Both the position numbers and the translations under genes were made by a program. The notes beneath the pieces were generated by a model. The model saw nothing but the letters and a program-made list of their open reading frames with translations. It was not told where the DNA came from and did not search any database. Shown here piece after piece: positions 55,642-63,754 of a stretch of 64,000 bases of DNA; position 1 is the stretch's first letter, and the number at the start of each line of letters is the position of its first letter. This stretch comes from UBA685 sp049890115 (GTDB lineage: Bacteria > Pseudomonadota > Alphaproteobacteria > Puniceispirillales > Puniceispirillaceae). Location of the stretch: the NCBI GenBank assembly GCA_049890115.1, contig JBMHCC010000047.1:34307-98306 (forward strand), read 5' to 3'.

Positions 55642-55689
55642 TGAACACTCTCAATGGTGAACACTCTCAATAGTGAGCGCCTTAATGAG
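55642..55689. repeat. Three 16-bp iteron-like tandem repeats
   Basis: TGAACACTCTCAATGG (55642), TGAACACTCTCAATAG (55658) and a degenerate TGAGCGCCTTAATGAG (55674) follow each other with a 16-base period. Two copies differ at one position only. Confidence 0.75.
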
Positions 55690-55762
55690 TAGGATACCAC
55701 TCACCTTATGGCTATATCCTATCGGCTATATCAGTGACCTGATTGAGTGGTATTCCACTCAA
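55687..55762. repeat. Inverted repeat pair around GAGTGG..CCACTC
   Basis: GAGTAGGATACCACTC (55687-55702) is an inverted copy, 14 of 16 bases, of GAGTGGTATTCCACTC (55745-55760). The second lies inside a perfect 20-base palindrome TTGAGTGG-TATT-CCACTCAA (55743-55762). Between them GGCTATATC occurs twice. These could be protein-binding sites or recombination remnants. Confidence 0.7.
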
Positions 55763-55969
55763 AACTCATTCTTTATGATAAGATGATAACTCAGCAACCC
55801 TGCCTCAATCAGTTACAAAGTGCTAGGTGGCGGTTGGTTTCCACTGTCCTTATTGAGTAACTAAACAGATAAGCGCACTGTGTCAGGGTATTCAGAGGGA
55901 ATGGTTTCTGGATGGGCAGGTTGTAAGTTGCCTGAAATTGGGTATTCATGCTGCAGCAGACCTATAGAA

Positions 55970-55983
55970 AAAATTTAAATTTT
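55970..55983. repeat. AT-only palindrome upstream of the methyltransferase
   Basis: AAAATTTAAATTTT is a perfect 14-base palindrome about 100 bases before the methyltransferase ATG, in an AT-rich segment that could contain promoter elements. Confidence 0.5.
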
Positions 55984-56081
55984 AACAAAATATTAACCTT
56001 TTTAGTTGATGTTGTGTCTTGGGGAAGGACTCAAAAAGTATAAGATTTTAGGTTCATTAGTGCTTCCAACTGGAGGGACAA

Positions 56082-57149
56082 ATGATACATTCTACTAAAA
56101 ATTATGCAGTTTCAGAGACGGATACTGCCCATAAATTTAAACTTGGTGAATTATTCGCAGGTGCGGGTGGCACAGCACTAGGTGCTCATATGGCGCAAAT
56201 CTCAGGTTTTGGATTCGAACATGCTGGGGTGAATGATAAAGACAGTGATGCTTGTAAAACGCTTGCAAGAAATATTCCAATTCACCCTGATTTTGTCTTT
56301 GACTGCGACGTTTCTGAACTTTCATTGGATAGGTTGCCTGATATTGATGGCTTTGTATTTGGCTTCCCTTGCAATGATTTTAGCGTTGTGGGGGATCGTC
56401 ACGGCATTGCTGGTCATTATGGGGGGTTATATAGATGGGGTATTCAGATATTAGAAAAATATAAACCTTTATTTTTCTTGGCTGAAAATGTTTCTGGTCT
56501 AACCTCAAGCGGCGATGATTTTGAAATAATCAAAAATGATCTTATCAACTCAGGATATAAGATTTTTCCGCGTTTATATAAGTTTGAACAATATGGCGTT
56601 CCTCAAAATAGGCAACGTATAATTGTTGTAGGGTTTAGAGACGACCTAGATATTTTCAATTTCAATCATCCTGAGCCAACGACATTAAATAATCCAGTTA
56701 CAGTCATGCAAGCTTTGTCTGGGATAAAGGTGGATGCGGCAAATAACGAATTTACCAATCAATCTACCACAGTAATTGAACGTTTAAAGCATATAAAGCC
56801 AGGAGAAAATGCTTTCACTGCAGACCTTCCTGATCACCTGAAATTGAAGCTAAAAAGTGGTGCGACAATCAGTCAAATTTATAAGAGGTTGGAGCCGGAT
56901 AAGCCATCTTACACTGTGACTGGTTCAGGAGGTGGGGGAACCCACATATATCATTGGCAAGAAAATCGAGCGCTTACGAACAGAGAAAGGGCTCGATTGC
57001 AAGCTTTTCCTGATGGTTTTATCTTTGAGGGAGGGAAGGAATCTGTAAGGCGCCAAATTGGGATGTCTGTGCCACCTCTAGGTGCTCAGATAATTTTTGA
57101 AGGCATATTAAGAACGTTGATAAATCACAAGGTGGTTAGTCAATGTTAA
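56082..57149 (+). CDS. DNA (cytosine-5)-methyltransferase of a type II restriction-modification system
   Basis: The 355-residue enzyme should protect host DNA by C5-cytosine methylation. Motif I is LGELFAGAGGTALGA (residues 21-35), motif IV has the catalytic Cys97 in FGFPCNDFSVVG, motif VI is ENVSGL (135-140), motif VIII is PQNRQRIIVVG with Q175/R177/R179, and motifs IX-X are near the C-terminus (RLQAFPDGFIFEG). The usual PCQ is PCN here. The target-recognition region, about residues 200-280, is short. GGAGG precedes the ATG. The gene is visibly richer in A and T codons than its flanks, suggesting transfer. It overlaps the nuclease gene by seven bases. Confidence 0.95.
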   Translation: MIHSTKNYAVSETDTAHKFKLGELFAGAGGTALGAHMAQISGFGFEHAGVNDKDSDACKTLARNIPIHPDFVFDCDVSELSLDRLPDIDGFVFGFPCNDFSVVGDRHGIAGHYGGLYRWGIQILEKYKPLFFLAENVSGLTSSGDDFEIIKNDLINSGYKIFPRLYKFEQYGVPQNRQRIIVVGFRDDLDIFNFNHPEPTTLNNPVTVMQALSGIKVDAANNEFTNQSTTVIERLKHIKPGENAFTADLPDHLKLKLKSGATISQIYKRLEPDKPSYTVTGSGGGGTHIYHWQENRALTNRERARLQAFPDGFIFEGGKESVRRQIGMSVPPLGAQIIFEGILRTLINHKVVSQC

Positions 57150-58060
57150 CCAGTGAGCTATTCAATAAAGTCTTAATTGAGCCAAGTGAAAAACTTGATG
57201 TAAATAAATTGCAAATCGTGAGCGGATTTGCCACGCCCACTATGGTTCGCGATCATTTATTAAGGTTGAGGAATACAATAAATATTGAATTAATCATTGG
57301 AATGGTACCGCAACATGGGATTGAAAAATCACATCACTATCAATTGGTGAATTTAAGTCGAGAAGGCACCTCATTTTTGTGTAGATATGTTGCCAATTCT
57401 AAGCCTGTACATTCTAAGACATATCTTTGGTCCAAAGATGGAACGCCTACTTATGCATTGACTGGCTCTGCCAACTATACTTCAAGAGCTTTCTCGGAAG
57501 CGCAAATAGAAACAATGGGCGAAATTGATCCAACCCTCGCTTCAGATTTCATATCTGAAATAAGAGGGCGGTCAATAGATTGTCATTCCCTATCTAAAAA
57601 TCATGAATATATAGTTGATAGCACAAAGAATATCGAAAATTATCCAAGTCAGGCAAAAGGTATTGTGTCTCTATTAACCACAGGAGGTGTTATACCAAAT
57701 AGAAGTGGTATTAATTGGGGTCAGAGAGCTGGTAGGGATTCCGATCAAGCGTATCTTGCTATTTCCAAAAAGCTAAGGGAAGATAATTTTTTTCCAGACC
57801 GTGGCACAAATTTCAACGTTATTACAGATGACGGTATGTCATTTTCTATGAGATGTGCGCAACAGGGGGGAAAGGCACTTCATACACCCGAAAATAATGC
57901 CCTTTTGGGTAAATATTTAAGAGAAAGATTAGGCGTGAATTCTGGAGAATATGTAACAGAACAACATCTTTTAGATTATGGAAGTTCAGACATTGTCTTT
58001 ACCAGGCTTGATGACGACACCTATTTTATGGATTTTAGACCAAATAAACAACCAAACTAG
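57143..58060 (+). CDS. PLD-fold restriction endonuclease (NgoFVII-like)
   Basis: The 305-residue product has a phospholipase-D-type nuclease site: His90 and Lys92 in KPVHSKTYLW, then GSANYTSRAF (Gly108, Ser109, Asn111) and nearby acidic residues. This arrangement and its pairing with a C5 methyltransferase fit the NgoFVII family of type II restriction enzymes, which act as dimers with a shared HKD site. The remaining two thirds (NRSGINWGQRAGRDSDQAYL onward) should hold sequence recognition. ATG 57143 lies inside the end of the methyltransferase gene, so translation is probably coupled and methyltransferase comes first. The recognition sequence cannot be read from the protein. Confidence 0.88.
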   Translation: MLTSELFNKVLIEPSEKLDVNKLQIVSGFATPTMVRDHLLRLRNTINIELIIGMVPQHGIEKSHHYQLVNLSREGTSFLCRYVANSKPVHSKTYLWSKDGTPTYALTGSANYTSRAFSEAQIETMGEIDPTLASDFISEIRGRSIDCHSLSKNHEYIVDSTKNIENYPSQAKGIVSLLTTGGVIPNRSGINWGQRAGRDSDQAYLAISKKLREDNFFPDRGTNFNVITDDGMSFSMRCAQQGGKALHTPENNALLGKYLRERLGVNSGEYVTEQHLLDYGSSDIVFTRLDDDTYFMDFRPNKQPN

Positions 58061-58187
58061 AGCCTGTTCCTAACGCTCCTCTTATCATCCAATTCTTGCC
58101 CAATCCCACAGAGATCACAGCCCCCGCAAATCACCACTCTCAGAGGTCAACAAAGTGACGCCCTTTCTCTCACTCTTGCCCAAAAAA

Positions 58188-58219
58188 GCAGCTTTTTCAG
58201 CTGCCTCATCATTTTTTTT
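58188..58219 (+). terminator. Weak terminator-like hairpin after the restriction gene
   Basis: GCAGC pairs with GCTGC around TTTTTCA, and eight T residues follow after CCTCATCA. The short stem and the distance to the T-run make it weak. Nothing else is visible in the 281-base gap before the helicase gene. Confidence 0.3.
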
Positions 58220-58341
58220 ACATCTTCTGCTAGGTTATTTTGCCTTGTGCGATATATAACCCCTATATAACAAGGGCAGTCTGGTCATCATCTCATCATA
58301 GCTGGCCTGGCTAAGTGTAATTTTGCGCAGGTGTCTGTCTG

Positions 58342-61053
58342 ATGATGCCCAAATCCATAAGAGTCCTATTAGGTCCCACCAATACCGGCAAAACGCATAA
58401 CGCCATAGAGCGTATGCTTGGCTATGAAAGTGGCATGATTGGCTTTCCCTTGCGGCTTTTGGCGCGTGAGAATTATGATAGAATCGTTGCCAAATTAGGC
58501 CCCTCTCAGGTCGCACTCATCACAGGTGAAGAGAAGATCCTGCCAAAACAGGCACGCTATTTTTGTTGCACGGTTGAGGCGATGCCTGTGGAGCGGTCTG
58601 TTGCGTTTTTGGCAGTTGATGAAATTCAGCTGGCAGGTGACAGAGAGCGTGGCCATGTCTTTACTGACAGGCTGCTTTATGCCAGAGGCAAATCAGAGAC
58701 CATGTTCATGGGGGCAGAGACCATCCGCCCCTTTATCAGACGTCTTTTGCCAGAGGCAGAGATTGAAACAAGGCCGCGCCTATCGCGCCTGACTTATTCA
58801 GGGGTGCGCAAGGTCACACGCTTGCAAAGACGCTCTGCGATTGTCGCTTTTTCGGCATCAGAGGTCTATCAGCTAGCAGAGACTGTGCGCCGGCAAAGAG
58901 GCGGGTGCGGCATTGTGATGGGCGCATTATCACCTCGGACCCGCAATGCACAAGTTGAGATGTATCAAAATGGTGATGTGGATTTCCTGATTGCCACTGA
59001 TGCTATCGGTATGGGGCTGAATATGGATATTCACCATGTTGCCCTGGCCTCTGATATGAAATTTGATGGCCGCTATATGCGCCGCTTGATACCGCAGGAA
59101 ATCGCGCAAATTGCAGGGCGTGCTGGCCGTCACATGCGTGATGGCACCTTTGGCATGACTGATGGTGTTGATGCGCTGGAGCCTGAGGAAATTGACGCGA
59201 TTGAAAATCATATCTTTCCCCCATTGCGTGGGTTGTTCTGGCGCAATCGCAGCCTTGATTTCAGCACGCCACGCGCTCTTATCGCCTCACTGGAACAAGC
59301 ACCGCCAGAACCATTCCTCATCCGTCAGGCAGAAGCCACTGATCACACTACACTAAGCGCATTGGCTGATAATGATGATGTCAAAGCATTGGCAAACTCG
59401 CCAGGGCGGGTGCGCCTGTTATGGGAAGTTGCCTCAATCCCTGATTTCCGCAATATGATGACAGATAATCACAGCACAATGCTGGCGCGGATTTATCAGT
59501 CTTTAGCAAAAAATGGCACATTAGAGCGAGATTGGGTGGCTGGCCAGCTGCAGCATCTTGACAGGTTGGATGGTGATATTGATACATTGATGATGCGTAT
59601 CGCCCATATTCGCACTTGGACCTATATTACCCACAGAACAGGCTGGACAGATACCCCTGATGAGTGGCAGGATTTGGCCAGAACTATAGAAGATAGGTTG
59701 TCAGATGAGCTGCATAACCGCCTAACACAAAGATTTGTGGATAAACGTGCTGCACATTTATCCCGTAAATTAAAGGAATCTGATACATTGTCTGCATCTG
59801 TGAAGCTTGACGGCACCGTTCTAGTTGAAGGTGAAGAAGTTGGCCGTCTTGATGGTTTTACCTTCACCCCTGATATTTCTGACAGTGACGAGAAGGCGAT
59901 GATCCTTGCGGCTGCTCGCAAAGGTCTGCCTGAAGAGATTGAACGTCGTGTCCGTGCGGTTTTGGCATCAGCTGATGAAGCGTTCAAATTACAAGCTGAT
60001 GGCAGCATTGAATGGCGTGAAGCCAAGCTGGCAAAATTGCTAAAATCAGATAATCCTTATCTGCCACGTATTGTGATGGCTGATGCAGAGCTTGTCACAA
60101 GTGACCAAATGGCACGCATGCAAAGCCGTGTTGAAAGCTTTATCCGCGACCATATTAGCTTTGTACTTGGCAAGCTGTTGCAGCTGGCAAATCCTGTTGA
60201 TGTGCCAACAGAGCTAGCTCTCCAAGATAAGCCTGCCTCATCTGATGCTGCTGCTGGGGCTGCTGAGGCTGAACAGCCAAAAGAGGCATCACCGCAAACA
60301 CCTAATGTGCCGTTATCTGGTGCTGCCAAAGGTCTTGCTTTCCAGCTTTATGAACATTTTGGCACCATGCCAACATCACTAGCCGCTGCCCAGCTAAAAG
60401 AGCTAGCAGAGACAGATAAGCCACAGCTGGCTCGTCTAGGTGTGCGTCTTGGTGTCGAGACAATCTATATGGCTGATATGTTAAAGCCGGCCACTATCAG
60501 GCTGCGTGCTATTTTATGGTCGCTTCATAATGGTGATTTCCCAGAATGCGGCCCACCACCAGAAGGCCGTGTCTCTATCAATAAAATTGATGGGGTGGTT
60601 GATGATTATTGGCTGGTTGCTGGCTATCGTCGCATTGGTCCAAAAATTATGCGTGTTGATATGGTGGAACGTGTTTCGGCCTTGGTGCGTGCAGAGGCGC
60701 GTAATGGCCCGTTCAAAATGACAGATGATATGCTCTCACTAGCTGGTGTTAGCCGTGATGAGATGAAAGAGATGATTCTTGATTTAGGGTGCAAAATACT
60801 ATCTGAAGAAGCCTCTGATGACCCTGAAAAGCCATCTGTGCCTATTTTTGAGCGCCAACGCCGCCAGCGTCAGCCACGTGATGGCCAAAATCAACGCCAA
60901 AAACCAACAAAATCAGGCAAATCATCTGCTCGTCACAATCAGGCTGGCAAATCAGCTGGCAAATCAGCAGGCAAGCCGCACAAGAAAACAGCGCAAGCTA
61001 AAGAGCCTGATCCTAATTCACCTTTTGCGATCTTGGCAGCTCTAAAGAAGTAA
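58342..61053 (+). CDS. SUV3-like DExH RNA/DNA helicase
   Basis: The 903-residue protein is the bacterial relative of mitochondrial SUV3. Residues 1-300 hold the helicase motifs: Walker A LLGPTNTGKTHNA, motif II AVDEIQLAGD, LIATDAIGMGLNMD (motif V) and IAQIAGRAGRHM (motif VI). A helical C-terminal region follows and the end is Lys/Ser/Gly-rich (KSSARHNQAGKSAGKSAGKP). SUV3 works in RNA turnover; this role is inferred for the bacterial protein. An S4 RNA-binding gene follows 14 bases later, an association seen across alphaproteobacteria. Confidence 0.93.
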   Translation: MMPKSIRVLLGPTNTGKTHNAIERMLGYESGMIGFPLRLLARENYDRIVAKLGPSQVALITGEEKILPKQARYFCCTVEAMPVERSVAFLAVDEIQLAGDRERGHVFTDRLLYARGKSETMFMGAETIRPFIRRLLPEAEIETRPRLSRLTYSGVRKVTRLQRRSAIVAFSASEVYQLAETVRRQRGGCGIVMGALSPRTRNAQVEMYQNGDVDFLIATDAIGMGLNMDIHHVALASDMKFDGRYMRRLIPQEIAQIAGRAGRHMRDGTFGMTDGVDALEPEEIDAIENHIFPPLRGLFWRNRSLDFSTPRALIASLEQAPPEPFLIRQAEATDHTTLSALADNDDVKALANSPGRVRLLWEVASIPDFRNMMTDNHSTMLARIYQSLAKNGTLERDWVAGQLQHLDRLDGDIDTLMMRIAHIRTWTYITHRTGWTDTPDEWQDLARTIEDRLSDELHNRLTQRFVDKRAAHLSRKLKESDTLSASVKLDGTVLVEGEEVGRLDGFTFTPDISDSDEKAMILAAARKGLPEEIERRVRAVLASADEAFKLQADGSIEWREAKLAKLLKSDNPYLPRIVMADAELVTSDQMARMQSRVESFIRDHISFVLGKLLQLANPVDVPTELALQDKPASSDAAAGAAEAEQPKEASPQTPNVPLSGAAKGLAFQLYEHFGTMPTSLAAAQLKELAETDKPQLARLGVRLGVETIYMADMLKPATIRLRAILWSLHNGDFPECGPPPEGRVSINKIDGVVDDYWLVAGYRRIGPKIMRVDMVERVSALVRAEARNGPFKMTDDMLSLAGVSRDEMKEMILDLGCKILSEEASDDPEKPSVPIFERQRRQRQPRDGQNQRQKPTKSGKSSARHNQAGKSAGKSAGKPHKKTAQAKEPDPNSPFAILAALKK

Positions 61054-61067
61054 AAAGATGACAGGTA

Positions 61068-61454
61068 ATGACAGAGGCATTACGGATTGATAAATGGTTA
61101 TGGTATGCACGCTTTTTCAAAAGCCGTGCCCTGGCAAGCCAGATGGTATCATCTGGCAGATTGCGGATTAATGGCGATTCCATCTCAAAGCCACATCGTC
61201 AGGTACTGATTGGCCAAATCCTCGTCTTTCCCCAAGCCAATCATATCCGCACAATTAAGGTTTTGGCGTTGGCAAGCCGCAGAGGCCCTGCATCAGAAGC
61301 TGAATTACTTTATGAAGATTTAGACCCACCACAACCAAAAGATCATAAAGTTGAAAAGCTGATTATTCCGACTTTTGAGCAGCGTGATGCTGGTTCTGGC
61401 AGACCAACCAAAAAAGACAGACGCCGGTCTGATGCTTTGAAAAATCTGCTGTAG
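61068..61454 (+). CDS. S4-domain RNA-binding protein (HslR-like)
   Basis: The 128-residue protein begins with an S4 domain (LRIDKWLWYARFFKSRALASQ, in part; SGRLRINGDSISKPHR). HslR-type S4 proteins bind stalled 50S subunits with nascent chains. The C-terminal third is basic (GSGRPTKKDRRRSD). It follows the helicase gene on the same strand with a short gap. Confidence 0.92.
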   Translation: MTEALRIDKWLWYARFFKSRALASQMVSSGRLRINGDSISKPHRQVLIGQILVFPQANHIRTIKVLALASRRGPASEAELLYEDLDPPQPKDHKVEKLIIPTFEQRDAGSGRPTKKDRRRSDALKNLL

Positions 61455-61566
61455 AAGACTAATTTTTCCAAACTTAATGTCATTAATTTAACACAGCGTT
61501 AATGCTTCCTTCATCTTTGTTTGCCTATCCTTTTGCATAGGTCAGCCAGAAGGGGAGCAATAAATA

Positions 61567-62310
61567 ATGTCTTGCCAGATAGAATTCATAAGAAATCTCT
61601 TTTCCAAAAAGCGCATAGATGTCCTGCTTTTGGGGGCATTGGCAGCTTTTGGGCTGTTTATCGGCACTGTATCGTTGCCAAAAAATGCATTTTCCCAAAG
61701 TGAATTGCATAGCCCAGCCTCTTTTACTTTTGCCGATCAAGAATTTACGTTGCCAGTGCCAGAGGGGTTGTGCAATGAGACTGAAAGACCCTTTGGCAAA
61801 GTAATGGCATTGCAGCTTGAGCCTTTGGTGGCGCAAATGGCTGGTTTGGTGAACCCGACATTATTCTATAAAGAGTGTGATAACCCGAACCTATTGCCAT
61901 GGGGTTATGTGTCAATCGGGCCGAAGCTGCCAATTTTGTTAACACAAGATCAATTTAACCAGCTTCAGTCACAACAATTAGGCAATGATGCCCTGCTTGA
62001 TGAAATTGGTGACACGGTAAATGATATTCTAGCAGAAGAATATAATGATATTTTGGGTGATTTATCACTTGGCAAAGTGCAAATTGTAAGCGCGGATGAT
62101 TATGCCAATATTTCAGCTGTTTCAATATCATTGGCTAATCAAGCTGATGCAGCAGGCCAAATAGGGCTGACAGCTTCAACTTTGATAAAAGGGCATGCGA
62201 TTGAATTTATTCTTTATATCGATGGCAGTGCTGATGGGCAAAAACTCCAGCAAATGATTAAAATTCTCCACCAAAATGCAATGAGCCTGCAAGCGCTAAA
62301 CACGCCATAA
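61567..62310 (+). CDS. Exported or membrane-anchored protein of unknown function
   Basis: The 247-residue product has an N-terminal basic region followed by one hydrophobic segment (about residues 18-36, VLLLGALAAFGLFIGTVSL), either a signal peptide ending near NAFS or an anchor. The mature part starts with FTFADQEFTLPVPEGLC and includes one Cys pair (Cys at LCNET and ECDNP). I recognise no domain. It stands alone with its own 5' region between the S4 gene and the SDR gene, away from the usual helicase-S4-fdxA order. Confidence 0.65.
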   Translation: MSCQIEFIRNLFSKKRIDVLLLGALAAFGLFIGTVSLPKNAFSQSELHSPASFTFADQEFTLPVPEGLCNETERPFGKVMALQLEPLVAQMAGLVNPTLFYKECDNPNLLPWGYVSIGPKLPILLTQDQFNQLQSQQLGNDALLDEIGDTVNDILAEEYNDILGDLSLGKVQIVSADDYANISAVSISLANQADAAGQIGLTASTLIKGHAIEFILYIDGSADGQKLQQMIKILHQNAMSLQALNTP

Positions 62311-62475
62311 TGATGGTTTCGCCATTATGTAAAAGAATGACTGGGCGGACATAAATTATCATATTTTGCTAGCTATCTTATCGACCTATGTTAGGTTTAA
62401 AGACCAACAAACCTTTGTGCCTTCGATAGGGGGCAGGTTGGTCAAAACCTCTAGTCAAAATAAAGAGAGCTAATT

Positions 62476-63177
62476 ATGACAAAACCAGTTGCGCTTATTG
62501 TGGCAGGTGGCAGCGGCATTGGCGCTGATGCGGCCCGTCTATTATCCGAAAAAGGCTATGATGTTGGTGTGATGTCTTCATCTGGCAAAGGTGAGGCATT
62601 AGGCCAATCTCTTGGCGGGTTTGGCTATACGGGCTCTTATCTAGATGATGACGCATTAAAAGCTTTTGTTGATGCTGCGATGTCTCACTATGGTCGTATT
62701 GATGGGGTGGTGAATTGTGCAGCCCATGGTCCAAAAGGTGATATTCTGGGGCTCAGTGATGATGATTGGCATTTAGGGATGGATTACTATTTACTGAATG
62801 TGGTGCGTATGGTGCGTCATGTCACGCCGATTATGTTAACGCAGGGTAAAGGGTCGATTGTCAATATTTCAACCTTTGCAGCCTTTGAACCTGATCCTGA
62901 TTTTCCAACCTCAGCTGTATTTCGTGCTGGTCTTGCCTCTTATACTAAGTTGTTTTCAGACCGCTATGCCAGCCAATCAATACGCATGAATAATGTGTTG
63001 CCAGGCTTTATTGATAGCTTGCCAGAAAAGCCAGATAGGCTGGCACGTATACCAACAGGACGCTATGCTAAAGTCTCTGAATTATCTGAGGCGATTCATT
63101 TTTTGATTTCTGACGCATCAAGCTATATTACAGGTCAGAATTTACGTGTTGATGGTGGCCTCACAGCTTCTGTGTAA
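62476..63177 (+). CDS. Short-chain dehydrogenase/reductase family protein lacking the Tyr-Lys pair
   Basis: The 233-residue protein has a Rossmann fold with a modified cofactor loop LIVAGGSGIGADAA (residues 7-20; the first Gly is Ala), a NAG-like VNCAAHG and the C-terminal VNNVLPGFID-type segment (MNNVLPGFIDSLP). In the catalytic stretch the Ser is present (NIST, Ser132), but the aligned YxxxK positions read Ser146 and Arg150 (SAVFR). It may therefore be inactive as an oxidoreductase, use another mechanism, or act as a binding protein. It stands alone between an exported unknown and a TerB-like gene. Confidence 0.85.
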   Translation: MTKPVALIVAGGSGIGADAARLLSEKGYDVGVMSSSGKGEALGQSLGGFGYTGSYLDDDALKAFVDAAMSHYGRIDGVVNCAAHGPKGDILGLSDDDWHLGMDYYLLNVVRMVRHVTPIMLTQGKGSIVNISTFAAFEPDPDFPTSAVFRAGLASYTKLFSDRYASQSIRMNNVLPGFIDSLPEKPDRLARIPTGRYAKVSELSEAIHFLISDASSYITGQNLRVDGGLTASV

Positions 63178-63220
63178 GCACTAACATAAAATCAGGCTTA
63201 TAATCGCAAAGGATATATCC

Positions 63221-63685
63221 ATGTTTGGGTTTCTAAAAGATTTGGTAAAATCAGATGGTGTTGTTGCTAATATTGCAACAGATGAGCGTCTTGAATTAGC
63301 GCATACTATGATCGAATTGCTGGTCGAAGCAGCACATTCTGATGATGGTATGGCAGATGATGAACGTCATATCATCGCCCATATTATGGCAGAGCATTTT
63401 GATTTAGAAGAAGCCAAAATTGAAGAGATGTTTGATAATGCGCTTGCAGCATCAGATGATCGAATTGAATTACATGGGCTGACACGCAAATTGCGTGACT
63501 TAACTGATTATGAAGACAGATTAGCCATGTTAGAGCTTGTGTGGATGGTGGTTCTGGCAGATGATCATCTAGATCACATGGAAGCTTCACTAATGCGCCG
63601 TCTGGCTGGCTTGCTTTATATTGAGGATGTTGATTCAGGCAAAGCTGCCAAATCAGCCCGTGCACGTCTTGCCCTTGCAGATTAA
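63221..63685 (+). CDS. TerB-like (tellurite-resistance family) protein
   Basis: The 154-residue, mainly helical and acidic protein fits the TerB/DjlA-N-like family: MIELLVEAAHSDDGMADDER and LELVWMVVLADDHLDHME each carry the paired acidic residues that can bind metal. No other ter genes are present, so the tellurite name should not be taken literally. It is followed by fdxA after 69 bases. Confidence 0.8.
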   Translation: MFGFLKDLVKSDGVVANIATDERLELAHTMIELLVEAAHSDDGMADDERHIIAHIMAEHFDLEEAKIEEMFDNALAASDDRIELHGLTRKLRDLTDYEDRLAMLELVWMVVLADDHLDHMEASLMRRLAGLLYIEDVDSGKAAKSARARLALAD

Positions 63686-63754
63686 GTGAAATTGCAGTAA
63701 AACCCGCCTGAAATTCCATTCCAGCTTGTTACATAACAGAAAGCACCCCGTGCG

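Larger units (their letters stand above)
55334..56081. other. Non-coding, repeat-rich 748-bp stretch at the left of the restriction-modification island
   Basis: I see no credible gene here. It holds a terminator-like hairpin (55550-55591), 16-bp tandem repeats (55642-55689), related inverted repeats (55687-55762) and a very AT-rich stretch (55961-56010) with a 14-bp palindrome just before the methyltransferase gene. Composition differs visibly from the housekeeping genes on either side. Confidence 0.7.

Noticed and set aside
56082..57149. Solitary Dcm-like regulatory methyltransferase
   Set aside because: A PLD-type nuclease gene overlaps its 3' end, so a restriction-modification pair is the simpler reading.
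63221..63685. Tellurite resistance determinant
   Set aside because: Only a single TerB-like gene is present, with no terC, terD or terZ nearby; the family name does not indicate the function here.
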